Assembly (NCBI GenBank): GCA_010093485.1
Contig: MU001502.1
Span: forward strand, 826,057 to 890,056
Source of the DNA: Karstenula rhodostoma CBS 690.94
Lineage: Eukaryota; Ascomycota; Dothideomycetes; Pleosporales; Didymosphaeriaceae
Direction of reading: 5' to 3'
Length of the DNA: 64,000 nucleotides
Shown: piece by piece, positions 51,309-63,734 of the stretch
Layout of the letters: each line of letters opens with the position of its first letter
Numbering within the stretch: the first letter of the stretch is position 1
Program-made: the position numbers and the translations under genes
The notes under the pieces: generated by a model
What the model was told of the DNA's origin: nothing
Databases searched by the model: none
What the model saw: only the letters and a program-made list of their open reading frames with translations

Positions 51309-53713
51309 ATTTTTAATAAATAAAGTAAGGAAGTAAACTATTATAATAAAGCTTCTATATAGCTAGCTAAACCTTAAAGCTATATATTACCTAATTAGAA
51401 TAGAGAATTTTAGACTTTTTATTAACTAAAAAAAGGTATTTTATATATTCTAATTAGTTCTTAAAATATAGTATAATAATATTTCTCTAAATACTAATAT
51501 AGCTAATATATTATTTATAATTACTCTAATTATAAAATACTAAACTTAGCTATATATTTCTAAATATTTATCTAGTATATAATTCTTTTTTAGATATTAG
51601 TCTAGCCTAATACTAACTAATACTTTAAAAATTTAAAATTTTTTTTTTAATTTAATTTAATTTTATTTCTTATTTATCCTTTTACTATAATACTATTATA
51701 ATACTTAATTTTAATTATATTCTTAGTAGTTTTATATTATTTTCTTTATTTACTTTAACTTTCTCTAAAATATTCTATATTTATAGAATACTATCTATAT
51801 TCTTTATTTCTATAGTACTTTCTAATATCTTCTAATAGAGTAGAAGTTTTTCTAGTACTAAAGTATTTATTATATATAATATAGATATATTTATTTAGAA
51901 TAATATTATAGCTATAATATATAAAATAAAATATAGATATCTCTTTTTATTATTATTTTAATTAATATTAATAGGGATTTATAGGTACTATTACCCCCTA
52001 AATTTACTTACTCTAAAGTTATAATACTATATCCTTCTATATTAAAAAGTATACTATTATTCTATATATTATAGTATAAGAATTAGTTAGTAATATAGAA
52101 TTAAAAGAATAATAGGCCTAATAGATTATTATAAAAAGTAAACTTAATAGAAATAGAGGAGATAAATAATACTTATTCTAATAGTCTATTATAAAAGAAA
52201 TAAAAAAGACTTTATATAATAAACTTTTATTAGAATAATTTAATTCTATTCTTTTATATTTCTTTTTTTTTATACTATACTAATACTATAATATTTTTAC
52301 TAGCTAATCTATTATATACTACTATAAATACTATATAATATTCTCTTTATAATATTTTATTTCCTTATTAGTATACTTTTCTTAAGTACTATATAATTAT
52401 TATAGAATAGTATTAGTAGTATAAGAAGTATTTTAATAATTCTAACTAGAAATATATTTTCTTTTATAAAGTTTTTAAACTTTAGAAATAGGTTAGATAG
52501 TATCTTTATAAAGCTAAGTAATTTAATTTTATTATAAAAAATATTATTCTTCCCTTTTTTTAAAATTATATAGATAATAGTAAATAAGAATATTTCCTCC
52601 TATAATAGATTATATTTTTAAATTAGTATAAAATAAATTTTAAAAGTAGATTAGTTATACCTAGCTTTTTTTTTTTTATATATATTTTTATCTAATACTT
52701 AGTCTAATATCTATTTTATAAATATATTTTTATATTATATTACTTATTCTAGCTATATAGTATCTCTTTATTAATTAATAATAGTAAACTAGAGACCTAT
52801 ACTACTCTACTATAAATATAGTTATTTATTTAATCTAGTTTTTAATATCTTTAGAAATAGAAAACTAAAAAAATATTATATATATTATAGATAAAATATT
52901 TTTTACTAATTTCTATCTTATTTCTTTCTAAATACTATATTATTAGTAGGCTTATTAATACTATAACTTAATTATATTTTATATTTTATATTTTATTATC
53001 TTTAATAAGTCTTTTATAGCTCTTTACCCTAATAAGATTAACCCTATAAAGGTTATTTTAGAATAACTATTATTTATTATAGAAAGCCTATTAGATTCTA
53101 CTTCTTATATCCTCTTTTAGGCTAAATATAATATAATTAATTCTATATACTCCTTTACTATTATATATAAAGGATTTAGATATAAAATCTATTTAATTTA
53201 TAATAATATTAATATCTATCTAGTCTACTCTTATATCCTTAGATCTATAAGTATTAAGTAAAATATTAGACTTTACCTCTTCTAATAGTCCTATACCTAA
53301 TTATAGTAATAAATATAGTAAGAATAAATTTAGTAATAAAAACTTATTTATAAAAAACTTTATAACTACTAAAGACTAAATATATTAATAGAATTTTCCT
53401 ATTTAATAACTTTTAAATTCTATAAACCTAGACTATCTATAGGAACCTATACTTCTATCTAAGAAATTAAACTATATATTAGTATTCTATTGGAAGCTTA
53501 AGAGTATTTAAATAAATACTTACTCTATTTATAATTACTAGTAATTTAATCTTTATATTATCTAGAGAGAATATAATATTTACTACTAAAATTAAATAAA
53601 AAATAATAGAATAGATTTTATAATTACTATATATTTTCTTTTTAATTTTTATAGGTAATAAAGGTTTATTATAAATATAGTAATTTAGTTTATATAGATT
53701 AGTAATATATTTT
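51309..53713 (-). mobile_element. X4: full-length X copy
   Basis: Covers X from its right end (51,309) to the constant left terminus AATATATTTT (53,713), with no W. Length about 2.4 kb because of a 227-bp inserted element at 52,067-52,293. The left flank is W2 and the right flank is Copia D, so the two sides do not belong to one host sequence: a rearrangement occurred here. Confidence 0.85.
52067..52293. mobile_element. Mariner-like MITE (227 bp, TA-flanked) in X4
   Basis: X1 and X3 lack this segment. Its ends read TATTATAGTATAAG and, inverted, TATTATAGTATTAG. The TA borders are consistent with the TA duplication of Tc1/mariner-type elements. Inner inverted similarity includes AGAATTAAA near both ends. 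Far too short to code for a transposase. Confidence 0.7.
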
Positions 53714-54767
53714 AGTAGAGAAACTACTATTCTTTAAACTAAGTCTCTAGATTTTATTATCTACTCTTTACTTTATTAAGATAAATATAATACTATACTT
53801 AAATAAAATTCTTAATTATTTCTTTAATAGGTACTAAATTATTCTTTAGTATATAAAGTAGATATTATAAGATAGATTTATTATCTTTAACTATATTAAT
53901 TATTACTAGAGTAAGGAGATCTTAAAAGATAATAGTATAAATCTAGTTTTAGAGATTTTATAACTTAGAATAAAATATCTACTAGTTAGAAACTATAGTA
54001 TAATATTTTATAATTTTTAAAATATAGCTTTTCTTATATTATAGAGATTTACTATAAGGTAGGGTAACTTAATAAAGTAGGGGGGATAAAAAGACGCGTT
54101 ATACTTTACTAATACACGAATAAAGGGGGACTAAAAAAGTAGCTAAGGCGCGCCTAGTATCTATATATAGGCTAACTAAAATTAACTTTTCTTATTCTTC
54201 TTATATAATTTAAACTCCTACTTATAATCTTTAAAGTTATCTAAAGTAACTAGTTAGTATAGTTCCTCTAAAATAACTAATTAAATAGGGTAATTATTTT
54301 TAATTAAGGGGACTATTAGACTATTTAGATTAATTTTAAACTAGATACCTTTAGAGTTTATTTAGAAATATAAGCTTATAAACTAATAAGACTAGCTTAT
54401 TTAATTAATAAATTAGGTCTAAATAACTAGAATAATTAGATTACTTATAGCTTTATTAAATAAAAAAGGCTTTTAGTATAGTAGAAAAACCTAAGAGGGT
54501 ATATTTAAGTAGTAAAGTATATAAAGAGAATTATTCTATATTCTAAATACTAGATTTATAACTATAGTAGAGAAAAAAAGCTTAAATATCCCTTTATTTA
54601 AAAAGTAAATTAATTAGATTACTCTATAAAAAAAGATTACTAGAAAGACTAGTTATATATTATACTTATTCTAAATTAGTTTAGTACTTAGATTAAGGTA
54701 CCCCTTATCGTGGCTAATTAGAGTTTTATAAATCCTGATATTACTAAGTATTATTATATTCTTAATA
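53714..54767 (-). mobile_element. Copia copy D, 5' end with LTR
   Basis: Co-linear with Copia F from about 47,935 to 48,827, with SINE 12 at 54,037 and the 5' LTR at 54,563-54,767. The LTR end is directly followed by Copia internal sequence equivalent to 47,367, so copy D inserted into copy E; ATAAG at 54,768 is the probable right TSD. The remainder of D is gone at the X4 border. Confidence 0.85.
54037..54183 (-). mobile_element. SINE-like element 12, little mutated
   Basis: TSD AGCTTTTCTTA (54,026-54,036) and AACTTTTCTTA (54,184-54,194). The empty site is in Copia F near 48,247. Retains GACGCGTT, ATACACGAATA and GGCGCGCC. Confidence 0.92.
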
Positions 54768-54964
54768 ATAAGAACTACTATAATACTACTAAAATAGTTA
54801 ATAGTAAACTATTTTTTATTACTTATTTTCTAATTAGTACTATTAATTTTAGTATATAGCTTTAACTATTATAGAAACTTTAAATAACTTAAAATCTTAT
54901 TATACTTTTTATTAGAAAGGTTATATACTTAAAATCTATTAATTAGAATACTAGTAATAATTAT

Positions 54965-55202
54965 ATATTATAGAGATTTACTATAAAATAGGGTAACTTA
55001 ATAAAATAGAAGGAATAAAAAGGTATATTATACTTTACTAATATATAAATAAAAAGGGACTAAAAAAGTAGCTAAAACTTATTTAATATCTATATATAGG
55101 CTAACTAAAAAGGGTATAGTACTAAGCTATTTAAAATAGACTTAGTATATATTTACTAATATATAAAAAATCCGACTATAAAAAGTTAATAAGGTATTAA
55201 AT
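54965..55202 (-). mobile_element. SINE-like element 13
   Basis: TSD TAATAATTAT (54,955-54,964) and TAATAGCTAT (55,203-55,212). The empty site is in Copia F near 47,552. Full-length 5' end; retains ATCCGACTATA. Confidence 0.87.
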
Positions 55203-55810
55203 TAATAGCTATTTATAAATATTAGTATTTAATTAGTTATTATTTATATTAGGTATTCTTATAGGAGTAACTAAAATAATTATTATTCTATATATTATTA
55301 GATAATTCCCTACTAGATTTAGTAGTCTAACTACTAAATATTATATAGATACTAGTTCTTTTATAATTAAAGTAGAGTAATTATTTCTAGATTAGTACTA
55401 AAAATACTTTTCTAATTTTAGAAAGTATTATTATAGGCCTTTTAAATATTTTATTAAGTAGGATTTACTATTTAATTAAATAGAACTACTTTATAGTAAT
55501 CTTTTTACCTAAGACTTTAAGAAAATTATAGATTATAAGTACTTCTTTAGTTTCTTTAATTAAGTATATAATTATTTTATAGTAAAGTAACTATTATTTT
55601 TTAAACTAAGTCTTTAAATTCTACTATCTACTTTTTATTTTATTAAAATAAATATAATACTATACTTAAATAAAGTTTTTAATTACTTCTTTAATAGGTA
55701 CTAGATTATCTTTTAGTATATAAAGTAGATATTATAAGGTAGATTTATTATTTTTAACTATATTAATTATTACTAGAATAAGGAGATCTTAGAAGATAAT
55801 AGTATAAACC

Positions 55811-57356
55811 TCTTCTCCTAAGTAAAAGGGGTTACTTAAACTACTCTACTATATATTTTTAATAATTTATATTACTTTATATTATTTCTATATATATTAC
55901 GTTTTTATCTAAACTTTTTCTAATTACTAATAATAACGCTAGTCTTAATTAGAATTATAGATTTAGTTAGCTATATTTTTCTATCTAATTCTACTAATAC
56001 CTATAAACTATAATATACTATTATAATAATAATAATAATATTTATAGTAACTACTAATATTAAGATATATATATATCTAGCCTATATATCTTATAATAAA
56101 AAAATACTATATACCCTATTAGGTATTACTACTATCTATAAAAAAAAAGAAAACTATATACTATTATCTATATATATTACTAGTTTTAATATAATACCTA
56201 TCCTTATATTATATATAATTACTATAAGGATAAGTAAATTAATAAAGTAAAGGGGATAAAAAGACACGTTATACTTTACTAATATATAAATAAAGGGGAA
56301 CTAAAAAAGTAACTAAGACTTATCTAGTATTTATATATAGGCTAATTAAAAAGAATATAATACTAAGTTAGTTAAAATAGACTTAGCGTGTACCCGCTAA
56401 TATATAAGAAATCTAATAATAAAGAGTTAATACCTATTCTTAAAATTAGTAATATACTTAATAATAATAAAATATAGAATCTATTTAATACTTACCTTTT
56501 TTATTTATATTTCTACTTATCCTATATTTTATATATATACTTAAATAAGTTTTATAATTCTATAGTCTACTTTTAATAATAGTAAAAAAAGCTCTTTATA
56601 AGTAAAGAATCTACTAAGTCTAAATTATTTTCCTCTTTAATAATATAGTTCTATATATTTTTAGTCTTATTAACTATAGCTCTATATTCTAGAGTAACTA
56701 AACTCTTAAAAAGGGATTAGAAGAAAATTAGTATAAGGAATTTTAGGAGGCTACCTTTTACTAGGAACTAATACTTTAAGATTTTAAAATAATTATTTAT
56801 AATTTAGATATAGATAGCTAGATAGTCTTTTAATAAGTATTTAACTATCTTAACTTTTATAAAATTATTATATATTTAGCTATTAATAATAGACTAGACT
56901 AGAGATACTATAATAATAAATATAATAAAAAAAGATAAAGATATTTAATACTTAATAAGGTCTAATAAATATAGTATATAGTATAGAAATAATAGAGATA
57001 ATAAATAATAGATAACTATATTATATAATACTATATAAAGAATAGTATAGTTTCTTACCTATTATTCTACTATTAAAGTAACTAACTAACTAATAATAGT
57101 ACTAATATTTAATACTAGTAGCTAATTAATTTACTCTAAATTATAAGTATTCTATAACTACTTAGTATATATTTAATTTAGATCTAATTATAAGAGATAT
57201 ATATATCTAGTCTAGCCTTTATATAGATAAAAGCCTACTAAAAAAGGATAATCTATAATTTTTAAGCTATTTAAAATATTTATATTTTAGTACCCTACTA
57301 AGTTTCTTTATTAAGTTTTACTATAACTTACCTAAGCTCGTAAAGTATTATATTTA
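55811..57356. mobile_element. Z: unknown element with 13-bp duplication
   Basis: Inserted in Copia E, with AATAGTATAAACC at 55,798-55,810 and 57,357-57,369; Copia F shows the uninterrupted site near 48,150. Without SINE 14 the element is about 1.3 kb. It starts TCTTCTCCTAAGTAAAAGG and ends GTAAAGTATTATATTTAA. I see no A tail, no clear inverted repeats and no second copy in the window. A duplication of this length suits a non-LTR retrotransposon, a MULE (usually 8-11 bp) or something unclassified. No protein domain recognised. Confidence 0.7.
56207..56428 (-). mobile_element. SINE-like element 14 (type B), inside Z
   Basis: TSD AATACCTATCCTTA (56,193-56,206) and AATACCTATTCTTA (56,429-56,442), 14 bp with one C-to-T. 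Retains ACACGTT and GCGTGTACCCGC. Confidence 0.93.
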
Positions 57357-57807
57357 AATAGTATAAACCTAGTTTTAGAGATTTTATAACTTAAAATAGT
57401 ATATCTACTAGTTAGAAACTATTATATAATATTCTATAATTTTTAAAATATAATTTTCTTTATTATTTTTATATAATTTAAGCTCCTACTTATAATCTTT
57501 AAGAATATTTAAAATAACTAGTTAGTATAATTTATCTAGAATAACTAGTTAAATAGAATAATTATTCTTAATTAAGGGAATTATTAGACTATCTAGATTA
57601 ATTTTAGACTAAATATCTTTAGAATTTTCTTAGAAATATAAGCTTATAAACTAATAAGGCTAACTTATTTAATTAATAAACTAGGTCTAAGTAATTAGAA
57701 TAATTAAATTATTTATAGTTTTATTAAATAAAAAAGGCTTTTAGTATAATAGAAGAATCTAAGAGAATATATTTAAGTAGTAAAGTATATAGAAAGAATT
57801 ATTCTAT

Positions 57808-58193
57808 TATACTAATAAAAGTTTTCGTCTATACTTTTTTATTTCTAGAACTAGACTATAATTAAAAAAAGTAAAATACTAGAGCTAGAGAACCTTTATA
57901 ACTAATTCTAATTAGTAAAAAAAATTTAAGATTTATTCTATTTTTATAGAGATATTAGCTAACCTATACCTAACCCTATCTAACTTTTATTTTTAATTCT
58001 AATATTACTAATAGATAATATATTATACTTATAACTTAAATATAGTATAATATATATATAGTTCTAGATATTAAATATTTAAACTTAATTTATTATAGAG
58101 TATTAGCTTAAATAAATAAGAAAAAGGGCTAATCTATAGACTAACCCAGGCTAACCTATAGGTAACCCCGATCCTATTTATTTAACTAGTCTA
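57808..58193. mobile_element. hAT-like MITE, 386 bp, in Copia E
   Basis: Flanked by the 8-bp duplication TATTCTAT (57,800-57,807 and 58,194-58,201), a length typical of hAT elements; Copia F has the empty site near 48,597. Ends TATACTAATAAA and, inverted, TAGACTAGTTAA match at 9 of 12 positions. Related motifs (GCTAACCTATA, CCTAACCC) occur near 57,958-57,985 and 58,138-58,170. It keeps CCCAGG and CCCCGATCC, so it is relatively young. No coding capacity. Confidence 0.72.
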
Positions 58194-58224
58194 TATTCTA
58201 TATTCTAAGTACTAGACTTATAAC

Positions 58225-58430
58225 TATAGTAGAGAAAAGAAGCTTAAATATTCCTTTATTTAGGGAGTAAATTAATTAGATTACTATATAAAAAAGGATT
58301 ACTAGAAAGGCTAGTTATATACTATACTTATTCTAAATTAGTTTAGTACTTAGGTTAAAATATCCTTTATTATAGCTAATTAGAGTTTTATAAACTCTAA
58401 TATTACTAAGTATTATTTATATTCTTAATA
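58225..58430 (-). repeat. 5' LTR of Copia E
   Basis: 206 bp with the family ends TATAGTAGAG and ATTCTTAATA. The bases following are ATAAT; the matching left TSD is not in the window. Confidence 0.87.
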
Positions 58431-58974
58431 ATAATTAATACTAAGTATTATTTATATATTAAAATATATAAAATATATTTTAATTATTAAAACTATTAAA
58501 TTTAAACTTTTTACTATCCTTTATTATTATTATTAATCTCTTTATTATTATTTTTTATTATTATAATTATCTAGAATATCTTTATTAAAGATATTTTTAT
58601 CTTAATTATATATTATTTTAATTTTAAAATCTTTATCTTTCTCTTTAGTATATTTATTCTCTTTAAATTTAGTATATAGGTTACTAGTATCCCTAACTTC
58701 GCCTTTTATTACTAGTAGGGCTATAAGTTTTAATTCCCTATTATAATTAGTATATATATATATAATAAAACTCTATAATAATTAATATAAATTTATTTTT
58801 AGATACTATTTTTATTTTTTTAAATAAAAAGTCTTATATAAATTATAAATACTTAGCCTTCTCTTTAGTATTTTTAAAATAGTAAATATTAAGTTTTTTT
58901 TTTTTTTTTTAGTAAACTTTATACTTAATCTTATCTAATATACTACTAGTACCCTAAATCTAAATAATACTATA

Positions 58975-59127
58975 CCCTTTTTAGTTAATTTATATATAGA
59001 TACTAGATAAGTTTTAATTACTTTTTTAGTTCCTTTTTATTTATATATTAGTAAAGTATAACGTGCCTTTTTATCCCCCTTATTTTATTAATTTATCTAC
59101 CCTTATAGTAATTATTTATAATATATA
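58975..59127 (+). mobile_element. SINE-like element 15
   Basis: TSD TAATACTATA (58,965-58,974) and TAGTACTATA (59,128-59,137). Plus orientation, truncated at CCCTTTTTAGTT; retains AACGTGCC. Confidence 0.88.
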
Positions 59128-59941
59128 TAGTACTATAACTTAAAAGCTTATTTAAAATAAAAAATAAAATTATAATTACTAGGTTTTTAGTTATATTATT
59201 AAAGGCTTTTTAGTTAATTTAATTCTAGATATTAATATATTTCTTATAGATAAGGAAAAGTTTTAACTTAAACTATTTAGTTATTAAGAAGTAAGTAGAT
59301 ATAATAAAAGCCTATAATAATACTAATTACTTTTCTAGTTATTAAAATACCTTTTAGTTTTACTTTTTTATTTATTTTTAAATATTATAGCTTTATCTAT
59401 TTTTAATAAATTACTATATTTAGAATTCTTTTATAGCTTCTTCTTAAACTAGACTTTTATTTAATAATTTAAAGTCTAGACTTTTTTAATAATTTAGTCT
59501 TCTTTAGAATAAAAAGTAGTATAGTTTTTTTATTAAATTTTATAGTTACTTATATTAAGTTTACCTTTATATATTAACTTAAAATTTTAGAATAGTTTTT
59601 ATTAGAACTAACGTAACTATAGAGTATAATAATTTAGTTAACTTTATTAGTTATAAAGGCCTAACCTTATATAAATTAGTAATAGCTATAATAAAAGACT
59701 AAGATAAATATCTTTATTAGTATAAAAAAATTTTTATATATAAATATATTAGAAATTAGAATATTAGAGAGTAAAGTTTTAAATAATTTATACTTAATAT
59801 ACTCTATTATATAGGAGTAGAAAAGAATAGTAATAAAAATATATAATTATTAAAGTATAAATATAAGTATTAGATAAGCTAATTTTAATTAGATTATTTA
59901 TAGGTCTAGTATAATATTTTAGTAATATAATACTTAGTAAT

Positions 59942-60003
59942 TATATAAAACTTTATAATTATATAAAACTTTATAATTATATAAAACTTAGTAATTATAT
60001 AAT
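59942..60003. repeat. Tandem repeat, about 18-bp unit
   Basis: About three units of AATTATATAAAACTTTAT, bordered by variants with CTTAGTAATTATATAA. Confidence 0.8.
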
Positions 60004-60324
60004 ACTATATAAATATAATCTATATAAAAATAATATACTTTTACTATAAAACTAATTTTTCTATTATAGTAAAAACTAAATAAACTAGTATTTAAACTTT
60101 TACTAGTAGTAAGGCGCCTAAAAAAAACTTTATAAATAAAACTATTTATAAAAAATTACTTATAAAGTCTAAGAAGAAAAATTACTATAAATTAAATAGT
60201 AAGTTATTATAATTTATTATTATAGCTTAAAACTAATTATATATAACTATTACTATTTATTAGATTAAATAATACTAAAAGTCTACTAAGTTTCTCTTTA
60301 GAAAACTATTATTTTTAAGACTTA

Positions 60325-60576
60325 TATATTATAGAGATTTACTATAAGGTAGGGTAACTTAATAAAATAGAGGGGATAAAAAGGTATATTATACTTTACT
60401 AATATATAAATAAAGGGGGACTAAAATAATAGCTAAGACTTATCTAGTATTTATATATAAACTAACTAAAAAGAATATAGTATTAAACTATCTAAAATAG
60501 ACTTAGTATATATTTACTAATATATAAGAAATCTAACTATAGAGAGTTAATAAGGCGTTAATAAAATTAATTCTTA
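60325..60576 (-). mobile_element. SINE-like element 16
   Basis: Clear family sequence with a full 5' end. The duplication is less certain: TTAAGACT (60,315-60,322) and TTAAAACT (60,577-60,584). Confidence 0.78.
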
Positions 60577-60904
60577 TTAAAACTAGAAGAAAAATATATA
60601 TAGATAGGTACCGTTATAAAATTTATATATAAAATTACTTATTATAATCTTAACTATCTAAATTTCTAATTCTAATTAAATACTTTTAAAACTTTATAAA
60701 AATCTACTAAAGCCTTTTTAATTAGATTTTTAAAAAGTATATAATTTAATTTTTAGTTTTTTATCTATTTTTACTAACTAGAATAGATTATAATATAAAT
60801 ATAATTTATACTAAATATATTATTATTTAAGTAAGGAATTTTTAGCTTATATAGTAGTAATATAATAAGTTATAGTATATAGATTTTAGTAAATAAATAG
60901 GATT

Positions 60905-61010
60905 TTAATTCTAGTTCTAGTTTCTAGATTTTAGTTTTAAATTTAATTCTAGTTTCTAGGTTTTTATTCTAGTTTTTAAGTTCTAGTTCTAGTTTCTAAG
61001 TCTTAGTTAT
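60905..61010. repeat. Degenerate TTCTAG/TTTCTAG repeat
   Basis: Repeated TTCTAGTTCTAGTTTCTAG-like units interspersed with C-to-T variants (TTTTAG). Confidence 0.8.
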
Positions 61011-61057
61011 AATAAAAGTATTAGTTTTAAAGTTTCTAATAAATATAATTTAGATAG

Positions 61058-61164
61058 CCACTTTTTTAGTCCCCCTTTATATATATATTAGTAAAGTATA
61101 ACGTGTTTTTTTATCTTCTCTTTTATTTTATTAAATTATTCTATTTTATTATAAATCTCTATTA
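61058..61164 (+). mobile_element. SINE-like element 17, 5'-truncated
   Basis: 107 bp. TSD TATAATTTAGATAG, 14 bp exact (61,044-61,057 and 61,165-61,178). Truncated at CCACTTTTTTAGTCCCCC; retains AACGTG. Confidence 0.92.
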
Positions 61165-61553
61165 TATAATTTAGATAGTATTTACTATATTTAAATAAAA
61201 CTTAATATCTATATCTATAATAATTATTTATATTAAACTATATATTTTTAATATCTAAAAATATATCTTTTTAAATTCTAAGTAACTAAAATATTTCTTA
61301 CTTTATTTTATTTTATATTTTTTAGTATAAAGTTTTATTTATATATTTATATTCTAAATTATAGGGATTTTATTTAGTTATAATAATTAGCTATAATAAT
61401 TTTAGAATATATTTTAGCTTAATAAAACTTATTCTAACCCTATTATTTATAATTCTACCCTAATTTAGAGTCTATATAACCCCTACCTAATCCCTATCTA
61501 AAAAAATAACTAAAAATCTAGATAAGAATTAGATTAGAGTTAGGTATATTTAT

Positions 61554-63734
61554 AAAATATATTACTAATTTATATAAACTAAATTAGTATATTTATAATA
61601 AATTTTTATTATTTATAAAAATTAAAAAGGAAGTATATAGTAACTATAAAATCTAGTCTATTATTTTTTATTTAATTCTAGTAATAGTTATTATACTCTC
61701 CCTAGATAATATAAAAGTTAAACTACTAATAATTATAAATAGAGTAAGTATTTATTTAAATATTCTTAAGCTTCTAATAGAATACTAATATATAGTTTAA
61801 TTTCTTAGATAAAAGTATAGGTTCCTATAAATAGTATAGATTTATAGAATTTAAAAATTATTAAATAAAAGAATTCTACTAATATATTTAGTATTTAGTA
61901 GTTATAAAGTCCTCTATAAATAAGTTCTTACTATTAAATTTATCCTTACTACTTTTATTACTATAATTAAGTATAAAACTATTAGAAGAGGTAAAGTCTA
62001 ATATTTTATTTAATACCTATAAACTTAGAAATATAGAAGTAGACTAGATAGATATTAATATTATTATAAATTAAATAGATCTTATATCTAAATCTTTTAT
62101 ATATAATAGTAAAGAAGTATATAGAATTAATTATATTATATTTAGCTTAGAAAAGAATATTAGAAGTAGAATTTAATAAGCCTTATATAATAAATAATAG
62201 CTATTCTAAAATAACCTTTATAGGGTTAGTCTTATTAGGGTAAAAAGCTATAAAAAATTTAGTAAAAATAATAAAATATAAAATATAAAATATAGTTAAG
62301 TTATAGTATTAATAAATCTACTAATAATATAGTATTTAGAAAGAGGTAAAATAGAAATTAGTAGAGAATATTTTTATTTATAATATATATAGTATTTTTT
62401 TAGTTTTCTATTTCTAAAGATATTAAGAACTAAATTAAGTAAATAATTATATTTATAGTAGAGTAGTATAGATCCCTAGCCTACTATTATTAATTAATAA
62501 AGAAATAATATATAGCTAGAATAAATAATATAATATAAAAATATATTTATAAAGTAGGTATTAAGCTAGGTATTAAATAAAGATATATAAAAAAAAAAAA
62601 AAAAACTAAATATAACTAATCTATTTTAAAAGTTTATTTTATACTAATTTAGTAATATAATCTATTATAGAAGGAAATACTCTTACTTACTATTATCTAT
62701 ATAATTTTTAAAAAAGGGGAGAATAATATTTTCTATAATAAAATTAAATTACTTAGTCTTATAAAGGTACTACTTAATTTATTTCTAGAGTTTAAAAACC
62801 TTATAAAAGAGAATATATTTCTAGTTAGAATTATTAAAATATTCTTTATACTATTAATATTATTCTATAATAATTATATAGTACTTAAGAAAAGTATACT
62901 AATAAGAAAGTAAAATATTATAAAGAAAATATTATATTATATTTATAATAATATATAATAGGTTAGCTAGTAAAGATATATAAAATAATAGTATACTTTT
63001 TAATATAAAAGGGTATAGTATTATAACTTTAGAATAAATAGATTTAGAGGTAATAGTACCTATAAATCCCTATTAATATTAGTTAAAATAATAATAAAAA
63101 AGAATATTTATATTTTATTTTATATATTATAGCTATAATATTATCTTAAATAAGTATATTTATATTATATATAATAGGTACTTTAGTACTAAAAGGACTT
63201 CTACTCTATTAGAAAATATTAAAAAGTATTATAGAAATAAAGAATATAAATAATATTCTATAAATATAAAATATTTTAGAGAAAGTTAAAATAGATAAAA
63301 GAAATAGTATAAAATTATTAAAAGTATAGTTAAAGTTAAATATTATAATAGTATTATAGTAAAAGAATAGATAAGGGATAAAGTTAAATTAAATTAAAAA
63401 AAAAATTTAAATTTTTAAAATATTAGTTAGTATTAGGCTAGACTAATACTTAAAGAAGGATTAAATACTAAATAAATATTTAAAAATATATAACTAAGTT
63501 TAGTATTTTATAATTAGAATAGCTATAAATAATATATTAGCTATATTAGTATTTAGGGAAATATTATTATATTATATTTTAAGGACTAATTAGAATATAT
63601 AAAATACCTTTTTTTAGCTAATAAAAAGTCTAAAATCCTCTATTCTAATTAGATAATATATAGCCCTAAGATTTAGTTAATTATATAAAAGCTCTATTAT
63701 AATAGTTTACTTTCTTATTTTATTTATTATAAAT
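61554..63734 (+). mobile_element. X5: uninterrupted X copy
   Basis: 2,181 bp, the same length as X1 after removing W (95 + 2,087). It fixes the X ends and shows the direct junction GTAACTAT-AAAATCTAG near 61,658. Its flanks are GGTATATTTAT and GTAAGACTTTAA, with no visible duplication. All frames are closed. Confidence 0.85.

Larger units (their letters stand above)
54768..58430 (-). mobile_element. Copia copy E, 5' part with LTR and four insertions
   Basis: Co-linear with Copia F from 47,367 to 48,827. It is interrupted by SINE 13, by element Z (itself holding SINE 14) and by a 386-bp MITE. Its 5' LTR is 58,225-58,430 (206 bp, same ends as Copia F). The rest of copy E is not present to the left, where Copia D lies. 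Few CA or TG remain, except inside the inserted MITE. Confidence 0.87.
58431..60324. other. Unidentified 1.9 kb with tandem repeats
   Basis: Apart from SINE 15 (58,975-59,127) this stretch matches nothing else in the window. It includes T runs near 58,890, small tandem repeats at 59,942-60,003, and isolated CG remnants (near 58,700 and 60,114). Reading frames are short in all directions even when TAG/TAA are ignored locally. No domain recognised. Confidence 0.4.
60577..61553. other. Unidentified 1 kb with TTCTAG-rich repeat
   Basis: Holds SINE 17 and a simple repeat (60,905-61,010). About 80 bases from 60,785 recur near 63,926-64,000. X5 interrupts the sequence at 61,554, and similar flanking DNA continues at 63,735. 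CTAACCC-type motifs near 61,435-61,540 recall those in the MITE at 57,808. No gene seen. Confidence 0.4.
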
